A stretch of DNA of 64,000 bases from Candidatus Ozemibacter sibiricus (GTDB taxonomy: Bacteria; Muiribacteriota; Ozemobacteria; Ozemobacterales; Ozemobacteraceae). Below the pieces are notes generated by a model, which worked only from the letters and a program-made list of their open reading frames with translations, did no database searches and was not told the DNA's origin. Location of the stretch: positions 27,832 through 91,831 of the forward strand of contig QOQW01000024.1 in assembly GCA_003327425.1 (NCBI GenBank). Direction: 5' to 3'. The stretch's first letter is position 1; each line of letters opens with the position of its first letter. The translations under genes and the position numbers were made by a program. Positions 42,170 to 52,300 of the stretch are shown in pieces.

Positions 42170-45100
42170 ATGGCTGACAAACCCAACCTGTTTCAGAAGC
42201 TGTTCCGCAAAACCCAGGAGCATCTCGACAAAAAACCGCCGGCGGGGGCCCCGCCCACGCGAGGTGGGGCGCCACCCGCCGGGGCGCCGCCCGCCCCGCC
42301 GCCGAAGAAGTTCAAGATCCCGCTGACGCCCGGCAAGATCGAGGTCTATCGCACCTGCCCGAAGAAATTCCATTTTTCCTACATCGAGAAAGCCCCGCAG
42401 AGTGCGAGTCCCGCGCCTCATCTGGCTTTCGATAGCAGTCTGCATACCGCGCTGAAGGTCTTTTTCAAAACCCGCTCGCCCAACGAACCCCTCAAGCTCG
42501 AGCGGCTCCTGCACCTGCTCGACACCCATTGGGACAGCCAGGGCTACGAATCGACCGAGCAGGAGCGCCAGTTTCGGCACGATGCCGAAAGCGCCCTCCG
42601 CCTCTTCTTCCAGAATTTCTGTCAGACGCCGCCCCGCGCGATCGAGATCGATTTCTTCTTCAAGATCGATCTCTTCGGCGGCGAGTTCTCGGGCCGCCTG
42701 GATCGCGTCGATCAGCATCCTGACGGGAGCATCGAAATCATCGATTACAAGACCGGGAAGATGCCCCCAGGCGGCGCCGAAGAGCTGGCCCAGAGCCTTC
42801 CTGTGCAGTTGCTCCTGCTGGCCGGCGAGGTCATCTGGCCCGGCAAGGTGCAGAAGGTCACCCACCTCTACCTCCGCGAGGGGAAGGCCCTCTCGGTCTA
42901 TCGGTCGCCGGCCCTGCTCGCTCAGGGGAAGAAGACCTACCTCGAGATCGGCGAGGCCATCTACCAGGGCCGCTTCGCGCCCGTCCGCTCGGCCGCCTGC
43001 CCGTTCTGCGAGTTCCGCGAGTCCTGCCCCGTCGGCCAGGTGCCCGCCCTGACCGCGAGCAAAGTGCGCACCTTCTTCGAATGCCCTCAGAAATTCGCGC
43101 ACTACTACCTGCACCGAACCGCCGCTCGGGCCGAGCCCACGACCGATCCTTCGCCCGATCTCGTGCTCGATCGGGCCCTGCATGATGCGCTGGCCGCCTT
43201 GCATCGTGATTTCAAACCGGCCGCCCATGGCGACCCCCAGGCGTTCCTGTTCGCGGCCTTCTACCAGGCCTTTCCGGCCGACCTCGCCGAAGAGATCGCC
43301 CTGCCGCTGAAGGAGACCGGCCGCGAGATCCTGCAGCTCTATTTCAAGCGTCTCTACCCGAAATCCCGGACGAAATACATCAATGCCTTCGTCGAGCTGT
43401 CGAACGAGCGGTTCGAGTACCAGACCACCATCGATCGGGTCGACGAGGCCACCGACGGTTCGCTCGAACTGGTCGATTACAAAACCGGCAAACACCTGCG
43501 CGACGAGGGCGACCTCAAGATCGATCCGGTGGCCGCCATCACCTGTGCTGTGGCCGCTGCGAAATGGCCCGGCCGGGTCAAGCGGTTCACCCACCTCTAC
43601 CTGCGGGCCGCCCGCGCGGTCACTGTCGAGGTCGACGACTTCATGATCAAGCACGGGCTCGACCTGCTGGAGGACATCAGCCAGCGCATCCGCCGCAAGG
43701 AATTCGAAACCCTCGGCGGGCCCGGCTGCTCGACCTGCCGGGCAGCCAACCGCTGCCGCTTCCAGGCGCTGACCGCGACGACCGCCAAGATCCAGACCCT
43801 GCGCGAATGTCCGCGCAAGTACCGGTTCCGGTACCTCGAGCGTGCTCCCGTGCCCGACAAGGAACGGCCCGCCCTCCTGTTGAACCAGGTGGTGCGCGAT
43901 GTCCTGCGCGACTTCTTCGCACTCAACCAGTCGGCCGATCTCGAGAAATTGTACAAGTACTATCTGACCCGTCTGCCCACCGATGTGCCGCTCAGTCTGC
44001 AGGCCCGGCAATTCCTCGAGGAGACTGGCAAGAAGGCCCTGAAGAACTTCCTCGAGTCGCTGGGGGGGAAGCGCCCGCGGGTTCGCACTTTGGCCGATCA
44101 GGCGCGGGCGCCGTTCGAAGGCGTGGTGCTCAGTGCCCAGTTCGATCGCGTCGACATCCTGCCCAACGGCAACTACGAGGTGGTCGTCTACAAGACCACC
44201 AAACGGCCGATGACCGTCCATGAAGCCGAACTCGACATCTCGGGGGTGCTCACCCACACGGTGGCCAGCCTGACCTGGCCCGGGAAGGTCGAGCGGACCA
44301 CCTTCCTCTACCTGCTGCCCGGCGACAAGGCAGTATTCACCCCCTCGGTCCGGGACCTCGAACGGCTCAAACTCGCCGTCAGCGAGTTCCAGGAGGAGAA
44401 CGCCCGCGCCGAGTTCGAGGGGCACCGCAATCCCCTCTGCCCCTATTGCGATTACCTCGACCAGTGCCCGGATGCCAACCGGATGCTGCTGTCGCCCAGC
44501 AAGATCAACACCTTCCTCTCCTGCCCGCTCAAATACAAGATGAACTACATCGATCGCGTCCCCAAAGAGCCGCGGCCCACTCCGCACCTGAATTTCGACC
44601 GGTCGATCCACTACGCGTTGCGCGAGTTCCATGAGCATTACGATCGGAAGATGCAGAAGGCCAACCCCTTCCGCGAACTGCTCAGCAAGCACTGGATCGA
44701 CGGCGGCTACACCGATTGGGAAGAGGAGCAGCGCTTCAAGGATCGCGGCCATCAGATGCTGGCCGAATATTTCCAGCGGTTGACCGGCGCCGAGAACCCC
44801 ATCATGTTCGAAACCTCCGCCCGCTGGACGTTCGACGATCTCGATCTCGTCGTCCAGATCGATCGGGTCGATGAACTGCCCGACGGCAAGCTCGAAATCA
44901 TCGACTACAAGACCGGCAAGAAACTGCCCGACCCGCGGGTCCTGCATGAAGACATGGGGCTGCTCAACCTGTACATGGCGGCCAATCAGCGCTGGCCCGG
45001 GCGGGTGGCGAAGGTGTCCTACATCTTCCTGTCTGCCAACCAGAAATTCAGCCTGACCCCTGAAGCCGAGCACATCGAAGCGCACAAGAAACGCCTGCGC

Positions 45101-46024
45101 AAGATCGTCGCCGGCATCAACGAGGGGAAATGGGAAGCCAACAAGGGCGCGTTATGCGCCTGGTGCGAGTTCTACAACCCCTGTCCCGAGTGGAAGGTCA
45201 AACCCTTCCAACTGGCCGGCGAGACCCCCGAGGTCTTCCGCAAGCGGATCCGCCTCAGCTACTCGAAAATGAGCCTCTATCTGAACTGTCCGCGGGCCTA
45301 CAAGAAGCTCTATATCGACCGCATTCCCCCCAAGCCGCAGCCGTTCTTCAGCTTCGGCACCACCATCCACGAGACCTTCGAGCGCATTTACGATCCGGCC
45401 AATCCGCGACCCAAACCCACCCTGGATGAAATTCTGCAGATCTACGAAGAAGTCCGCCTCACGCATCGGGAAGGCATGTCTTCCGAAGAGGTGGAAGAAC
45501 GCTATCGGCAGGATGGCATCCGGCAGCTCACCATGTACTACAACCGGTTCATCAAAGATCAGCCCTTCGCGCTGGCCCATTCCATCGAAGACTACTTCGA
45601 ACTCCCCTGCGGGAAGTATGCCGTCATGACCGGGTTCATCGACCGCATCGACAAGCTGCCCGACGGCACCTACGAGATCCTCGACTACAAGACCGAACCG
45701 ACCATGCGCACCCAGGAAGAGGTCGATCACGACAAGCAGCTCAGCATCTACTACTGGGCCTGCGAAGACGCCCTCGGCCTCAAGATCAGCAAGCTTTCCC
45801 TGTTCATGCTCGACCACGATGTCAAGATCACCACCACGCGCACGCGCGACGATATCCCCAAAGTGGTCGAGAAGGTCGACGAGACCGCCTATGCGATGAT
45901 CAACGAGAAGGAATTCGCCCCCAAGAAGAACAAATACTGCAAGAGCTGCGACCACCTCCACGATTGCCCGCTCAAAGAGGATATCTTGAAGGACGAGTCG
46001 CTCATTTCGATGAAGAAATTCTGA
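42170..46024 (+). CDS. Protein with five tandem Fe-S PD-(D/E)XK nuclease domains
   Basis: 1,284 residues. After a Pro/Ala-rich N-terminus (residues 21-46) the same module of about 240 residues occurs five times: about 52-290, 293-532, 534-770, 772-1008 and 1028-1270. Each opens with S/GK-x-x-x-C-P-x-K/A-Y/F, has a G-x-hydrophobic-DRxD strand, a (I/V/L)DYKT strand (D-x-K of the nuclease core) and ends with C-x2-C-x5-C. First Cys: 63, 305, 547, 785, 1040. End triplets: 277/280/286, 520/523/529, 757/760/766, 996/999/1005, 1257/1260/1266. This is the AddB/RecB/Cas4 iron-sulfur nuclease layout. Module 3 has VVYKT in place of DYKT and Arg in place of the motif-I His. No helicase motif. ATG 42170 lacks a good Shine-Dalgarno (GAGGAAG is 16 bases away). 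Confidence 0.9.
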   Translation: MADKPNLFQKLFRKTQEHLDKKPPAGAPPTRGGAPPAGAPPAPPPKKFKIPLTPGKIEVYRTCPKKFHFSYIEKAPQSASPAPHLAFDSSLHTALKVFFKTRSPNEPLKLERLLHLLDTHWDSQGYESTEQERQFRHDAESALRLFFQNFCQTPPRAIEIDFFFKIDLFGGEFSGRLDRVDQHPDGSIEIIDYKTGKMPPGGAEELAQSLPVQLLLLAGEVIWPGKVQKVTHLYLREGKALSVYRSPALLAQGKKTYLEIGEAIYQGRFAPVRSAACPFCEFRESCPVGQVPALTASKVRTFFECPQKFAHYYLHRTAARAEPTTDPSPDLVLDRALHDALAALHRDFKPAAHGDPQAFLFAAFYQAFPADLAEEIALPLKETGREILQLYFKRLYPKSRTKYINAFVELSNERFEYQTTIDRVDEATDGSLELVDYKTGKHLRDEGDLKIDPVAAITCAVAAAKWPGRVKRFTHLYLRAARAVTVEVDDFMIKHGLDLLEDISQRIRRKEFETLGGPGCSTCRAANRCRFQALTATTAKIQTLRECPRKYRFRYLERAPVPDKERPALLLNQVVRDVLRDFFALNQSADLEKLYKYYLTRLPTDVPLSLQARQFLEETGKKALKNFLESLGGKRPRVRTLADQARAPFEGVVLSAQFDRVDILPNGNYEVVVYKTTKRPMTVHEAELDISGVLTHTVASLTWPGKVERTTFLYLLPGDKAVFTPSVRDLERLKLAVSEFQEENARAEFEGHRNPLCPYCDYLDQCPDANRMLLSPSKINTFLSCPLKYKMNYIDRVPKEPRPTPHLNFDRSIHYALREFHEHYDRKMQKANPFRELLSKHWIDGGYTDWEEEQRFKDRGHQMLAEYFQRLTGAENPIMFETSARWTFDDLDLVVQIDRVDELPDGKLEIIDYKTGKKLPDPRVLHEDMGLLNLYMAANQRWPGRVAKVSYIFLSANQKFSLTPEAEHIEAHKKRLRKIVAGINEGKWEANKGALCAWCEFYNPCPEWKVKPFQLAGETPEVFRKRIRLSYSKMSLYLNCPRAYKKLYIDRIPPKPQPFFSFGTTIHETFERIYDPANPRPKPTLDEILQIYEEVRLTHREGMSSEEVEERYRQDGIRQLTMYYNRFIKDQPFALAHSIEDYFELPCGKYAVMTGFIDRIDKLPDGTYEILDYKTEPTMRTQEEVDHDKQLSIYYWACEDALGLKISKLSLFMLDHDVKITTTRTRDDIPKVVEKVDETAYAMINEKEFAPKKNKYCKSCDHLHDCPLKEDILKDESLISMKKF

Positions 46025-46349
46025 TCAGGCCGGGCCAACCAGGGTGCTTTGTCCGGGCGATGTCACCCTGAAACCCTCTTTGCCGGCCAGGCACCTCGGT
46101 TGTCCAATCCGGCGGCCCCGGGGGCTCGATCTTTTTCGCCGGAAAACCCTCTTTCCAGCCCCGGCGTCTCGGCTGGCCACGCTGGCCACGCCGGCCCAGC
46201 GGTCGATCCGCCTGCCGAACGCGCACCGCGTTCGGCAGGCCGTGACCAGGGGGGGCCAGGGGCCGGTGGTCTCTGGCGGGCGCCTTTGGCCGAGGCGGCG
46301 CTTCACCAGGGACCTGGGCGCCATCCGAAAACGTGTCGCCGCCTGACAG
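46025..46349. other. Intergenic region with imperfect direct repeat
   Basis: 325 bases between convergent genes. AAACCCTCTTT occurs at 46071-46081 and 46144-46154, each followed by a similar GC-rich 20-base stretch ending in CTCGG(T/C)TG, giving an imperfect direct repeat of about 33 bases at 73-base spacing. A strong hairpin follows (separate entry). No gene with start signals was found. Confidence 0.4.
46210..46240. terminator. Hairpin between convergent genes
   Basis: Perfect 13-base stem GCCTGCCGAACGC/GCGTTCGGCAGGC with loop GCACC, about 190 bases after the nuclease gene and 110 bases after the alpha-2-macroglobulin gene. No T-run; probably a bidirectional terminator or mRNA-end stabiliser. 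Confidence 0.5.
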
Positions 46350-49300
46350 TTACTCGACCTCGAGCACGAAACTTTCGGAGTTGCTGTTGAACTCGGGCGC
46401 GTACATGCACTGGATCTCGGTCATGCCGGTCTGATACCGGCCCTTGTGCTGGATGCGCAGGTCGTATTCGAAGACGTAGGTGCCCTTGGGCAGGTAATCG
46501 ATGTAGAAGTGCGAGGCGGTGTCGCGGGTCGACTGGTAGTAGGCGAGGCCGTCCTGGTACTTGTACATCGAGAGTACGTCGACCGGTTCGAGGCCGCTGC
46601 CGCGCTGGTCCTTCATGTGGACATACTCCATGTCGCGGTCGGTGCGCAGTTCGATCCGCACCGTCAGCAGATCGCCCACTTTGACCTTGCCCCGCACCGG
46701 GGTCAGCACCTTCCCCGATTTGGCATCGGTCTTGATGAAGATGGTCTTCTTCAGTTTGAGGTTGGTCTCATGCGGGGTGACTTTGCTCATGTCTTCGAGA
46801 TACTGCCAGTGGAGCCCGCCCCAGGCGATGCCCGCATCTTCCTTGGTGAGGACGACCTGGCCCATTTCGGGTTTGACGGAAGCTCCGTCATAGCGCTTCT
46901 CATAGAACCCGGTGCCGGTCTCGACCTTTTCGGGCCGCACCTCGGTGCCGCCCAGGCTGACCTTCACCAACCGATCGGAGGCCAGCAGATTGGCGCCCTT
47001 CAACAACAACGCGTAGATGGCGTCGGCGGTGGCCTTGGTGGTCTTCCAGTCCTGGGTCTGCTTCTGCTTCAGCAACCAGACCTTGCATTCCTCGACGGCT
47101 TCCGCATCTTTGCCGACCTCGTCGAACGCTTCGATCATGATCGCCTGAGTCTCGATGGGCGCCCGATACCACCACCACGACCGTTCGGTGTCGCGCCAGA
47201 AGCGCCCCAGTTCTTCGTCGGTGACGCTGCGTTCCTTCAGGCTGGCCACGATCTTCCTGGCCGTTTCGGCGTCGCCGAACCGTGACAGGCCGAGCGCCAG
47301 GTGTCCTTGCGACATGCGGTTGGCGAGCTGCAGCCAGTAGGTCTTCGCCTGGCCGAGGAAATAGTCGACCGCCTCCTTGGCCTGGCGGGGAATCGGCCGG
47401 TCTTTCAAGAAGAAGCTGCGGCCGTAGAGGTAGAGGGCGATCGTCGTCGACAAATGGTTCTCGTCTTTCTTCGAGTATTTCAGGATGTCGCGATAGGTCT
47501 GGTCGATCCAGCGGTCGAGATGGTTGAGGGCGCGGAGGGCCAGATCGGTCTCGACGTCGGTGCCCAGGTGACGCAGGCGGCCGAAGCCGGTGACGATGTA
47601 GAGCGTGATGAACGGATCGCCCCGCCCGCCCGGGAACCAGGGCCAGCTGCCGTCGGCCAGCTGCATCTTGGCCAGGCGGTCGCGGGCGTTGTCCATTTCC
47701 CTGATGAGACGATTGTCGTCGAAGAGAACGCCGAGATTGCGCCGGGCTTCGGTTTCCGACCTGGCCTGGCGCACCCAGGGCGTTTCGAGCAAGACCACGC
47801 TCTTGAGCTGTTCGTTCTTCTCGAGGTTCGACAGGAGCGTCTTGCCGCCCAGGGCTTCCTCGGCCTTCCAGGCGTCGAACACCTTCCGGATCTTCGGATC
47901 GGAGCGGGCGATGTGCCGGGCCAGGGTGTTGGCATAGAAGCGGTTGAACAGTTGTTCCGAACACTCGTGCGGGAACTCCATCAGGTAAGGCAGGGCCTGC
48001 ACGGCATACCAGGCCGGGTTCGAAGTGACCTGGACGGTCAGGGCCTCGGTCACCAGCGAATCCGAGCGGGCGCTGCCGATCAGCTTGTCGAACTTGACCT
48101 CCTTCGTGCCCGGGCCCTTGATGTGCAGCGGAATCGACTCGGTGACGAAGATGCGGCGCGACAGGATGGGAAGGATGGCCTCTTCGCCGTCGGAGAGCTG
48201 GTCGGTGGCGCCGATCACCTTGTAGGTGACGAGGCCGGGGCCGTCGGGCACCTGCAACCGCCAGGCGAACGAACGCGACTCGCGGGCCGGTACCTCGAAC
48301 GGCAGGTCGGGCTGAGTCAGACCGAACTCGGCGTCGCGAACCCGGTCGGTGGCGGGGTCACGCAGGCTCAGCCGTACCTTCCCCTTCTGGACGGCATCCG
48401 ACAGGTTGGTGACCTTGGCGGTGAAGAACAGCTCGTCGCCTTCGCGCAGGAAGCGGGGCGGGTTGGGCTGGACCATCAGGTCTTTCTGGGTCACCGTCTC
48501 GGCGGTGAGGCCGCCCGACTGGCACTTCAACCCATGGGCGAAGGCTTGGAACTTCCAGGTGGTGAGCGCTTCGGGCATGGTGAAGGTCATGGTCACGGTG
48601 CCCTTGTCATCGACCGTCAGGTGGGGGAAGAAGAACGCGGTCTCCTGCAGGTTGGTGCGGGTCGCCACCTTGTCGAGGTCAGGGCCGGTCGGCGCTGGCT
48701 TGCCGGCGCCCGCCGCGCCGGGACCGCGACTGGTGCCGGCATCCTTTTCCGACATTTCCCGATCGGCCTTGGCTTCGGCCCGGCCCTCCAGCGAGGCGCT
48801 TTCGGTAGGGGCCATGACCGAGGCCATCGGGGCGGGAGGGAGCGCCATCTGGGGGACAGGTCCCCCGGCGAAGTTGTCATCGGCCAGGTCGCGCCGAGAG
48901 AGCCCCTTGTAGCGAAGGAATTCGTAGCCCATGAAATTGACGATCAGGTTCTGGGGAAGCTGGTGATAGGTGCGAGTGATGAAACTGTAGTTTGGATTCC
49001 AGTTGTCGGAAAGTTCCTGGGCGCCGATCAGCTGGTTGGCGAAATGCTGTTCGCATTGGCTGTGATCCTGCCGGAAGAAAGAGAATCGGTTCACCCAGGC
49101 GAACGGCATGAAGGCGTCGAGCGAGGCATCGTAGAGACCAGCCACCAGTTCGATCGCTTTGCGTTCGGCCTCGGGCCCGCTCAGGGACAAGGTCCAGGTT
49201 TCTTTCTGCCCAGGAGCCAGCTTCGAGGTGAAATGGCCTAGCGTCAATTGCAGGTCCTTGTTCGACCAGGGGACATTCACGCGAACCGTTTCCTGGTAGG

Positions 49301-52300
49301 CGCGGTTCTCGCGTACCTGGGTCACCCGCACCGTGAACCCGCCGCGCATTTCTTCTTTGACGGGAATTTCGAGGAAATGCTGGGTGGCATGGGGAGCGGT
49401 CCAGAAGGCCTGCACGAGCTGTCGGCGGTGCTCGACCTCGATGAAGGCCCGACCTTTGTCATAGCCGGTCCCCCATAGGGCCCGGAAGGTGCCGCCCACC
49501 TCGACGGTCGGGTTCTGCACCCGCAGCAGGAAGGGCACCTTGACGCCGAGGCGGCTGGCGGCGGGATCGACCACCACCAGGTCGGCCTTGCTGGTCACCG
49601 GCTTGTTGAACCGGTCGCGGCTGGTGGCCACCACCCGGTAGGCTCCGGCCGGCAAGGTGAATTTGACGGAGGTGGTGCCGTCGACCGACGTCTGGAACGT
49701 TTCTTCGGCCACGACCTGGCCTTCTTCCCACATCGCGGGTTTCGACAGGTCTGGGCGTTCCGCGGAAGGGCGTTCTTCATACGACGGGCGCACCGGAGTA
49801 GCCGGCTGCTTCAGGGCATGGACCAGGATGGAACCCGCGGCGGGAATCCCCTTGCCGTCGAGCGTTGCGGTGTTCACCGCGACGGACAGAGGTTGGCCGG
49901 CCTGGGGCCAGCCCGGAACCGACAGGCCGAGATCGAGGGCGGTGTAGCCGATCCGGATGGCTTGCGACTGGGAGCGGGTTTCCCCGGAGCCATCGGTGAC
50001 GTCGGCCGACACCGTGAAGGTGAAGATCGGCTGGTCCTTTTCCGGAATCGAGCGGTCAGGGCGGGCCGGGAAGGTGATCGTGAACCGCCCCTGCTGGTCG
50101 GTGGTGGCCACCCCGTGGGCGATCTCCTGGCTCGCCTCGGGGGCGAGCCAGCGCCACCAGCACCAGGGTGGGAGCTGGGCCTGACGGACCACCCGGTATT
50201 TGACGGTGGCGCCGTCGATGGGCGCGCCGGTGTAGGACATGGCCTCGCCTTTGATGGTGACCGGCTCGCCGAGCTTGCCTCCCTCGCCTGGCACCTCGAG
50301 GGCGACCTTGAACTTGGGCCGTTTGTACTCCTCGACCCGGATCATGGTCGAGCCAGGCGGGCTGTAAGAGACGATCTGCATCTCGCCGGTCAGGCGGCCG
50401 GTCGGGGCGGTGAAGGAGCCCGAGAACGAGCCGAAGGCGTTGGAAGTCACGGTCGTGCGGGCGATCTCCAGTCCGTTGGGGTCTTGGAAGGCGACCTCGA
50501 GGCGGCGGTTGGGTTCGATTTCGTAGCGATCGTTCTCCTGGTCGACATGGACGACGATGCCCTTGAAATGGATGGTCTGGCCGGGGCGGTAGATGCCGCG
50601 ATCGGTGAAGAACACCACGGCATAGCCGGGCGAAGGGGTGCCGGGCTGGTGGGCATACATGGCTTGGGTATCGACCAGTACCTCGCCACCGTGTTTCACC
50701 ACCACAAACACGCTGTCGGAGATGGTGGGCAGGGTGAAAGTGCCGTCCGACTTCGTGGTCGTGCTGCTGGCCACGCGCCAGCCTTGATCATGGCGGTAGA
50801 GCTGAGCTTCGATGGCGGCCCCGGCGATCGGTTCGCCGGTGCCGTTGCCGACCACCAGGCCTTCGAGGCGTCCCCAGCGGTTGCGCATGATCAGACCGAG
50901 CGAGCTGACCCAGACAGGGGCGGCGCGCAGGGCGTTGCTGTCTTCGGAAAAGTCCTTCTTCCAGCTCGCCAGCAGATAGTAGTACCCGGCCGGCACCTCG
51001 GGCAGCTCGATGACGTGGCGTTGCGATCGGAACTCCTGGGTGGGGGGGAGGGTGACCGTCCATTCCCGGGCGGCCGGTTGGCGAGTGGCGGCGCGCAGGT
51101 CCTCCCAGTCGGGGTAGGAGGGATTGTACCGCTCTTTGCGGAAGAGGTTCTTGACATTCTGGGCTACCAATCGGAAATGGAGCCGCTCGATGTTGGTGTA
51201 GTCGATGATCACCTGAGCCCGAGGCTGGCCGGATACTCGCTCGGTCTGGATTTCGAGCTGCTTGGCCTCGATCTGCCGGACCAGGTTGGCGCAGTTAACC
51301 CCGCCGTCGGACGACGGGAAGCGTTTCATGCCGACGGTGGCCAAGGCATGAGCCTTGGCCGGCTGGCCACGCGCCAACCAATGCTGGGCGGCCATGAATT
51401 GGGCCATGGCGCTGAGGGGGCTGTCGGCCCGCTGAGCGGCGAGGGCTTCCAGCTGGGCCAGGAACCGATCGCCGGCGGTGTCGCCGACCGCCACCGCGTT
51501 CGCCCAGGCCAGTCGGTGCAGGTCGGCATCGAAGGCGGCTTCGGCATTCCCCCTCTCGAGATGGAAGGTCAACACCCTCTGGTACAACCGCAAAGCTTTG
51601 TATTTGGGCGAAGCCGTGTCGGTGGTCGCGGGCTGCCAGGCGATGAAAGCGGCGGCAGAGCCCAGCGCGGGCGAATCGGCTTCGATCTCGAAGGCGTCTT
51701 GCGGCATGGCCGACGCTTGTTCGCCTGAAGTGTAGAATTCGAGGGCCTGGTGAATGAAGAAATCGAACAGCGTCGGCCGCAACTCGTCAGGTTGGTTGCC
51801 GGCCTGCAAAAAATCCTTCCAGGCGGCGATCGGCACTTTCTGCAGAGCCGCTTCATCTTTCAGCGCTTCATCATAGAGGGAGCCGATGCGGGCGAACAGG
51901 CGGGGCAGGTCCCAGGTGGTGAAATCCTTCTCGTCGACCCCCGCGGTGGCCGTGCGATTCAGGAACCGCCAATTGTTCTGCTGGAAATAATGCCAGTACC
52001 ACCGTGCCAGGACCAATTGCAGCAGGGGCTTCATGTCGGTCGGCAGCTTGCCGATCTCGGCCTGCAGGCGGGTGATCTTCTCTTCGGCTTTATTGCCTTG
52101 GATGTTGCCCTCGAGCACGATCTTCTCGCAGATGGCGCGGGCCGCCTGGACGTGGTCCTTGGCGGTGAGCGCTCCTGCGATGATCGGTTCGAGCTTCTCG
52201 ACCGCGGTCTTGGGCAGACCATCTTGCTTGGCTTTCTCGACCTCCTGCCAGCCGTCCTTCCAGGAGCCGGCAGGCGCGGCGGCCGAGGCTGCGGCCAGGC

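Noticed and set aside
41330..45085. Minus-strand open frame of 1,251 codons opposite the nuclease array
   Set aside because: Its repeats only mirror those of the five-module nuclease on the other strand; composition and the lack of motifs mark it as a shadow.
42170..46024. Five-domain protein as a CRISPR Cas4 locus
   Set aside because: No cas1, cas2 or repeat array is in the window; only the nuclease fold and cluster layout are shared with Cas4.
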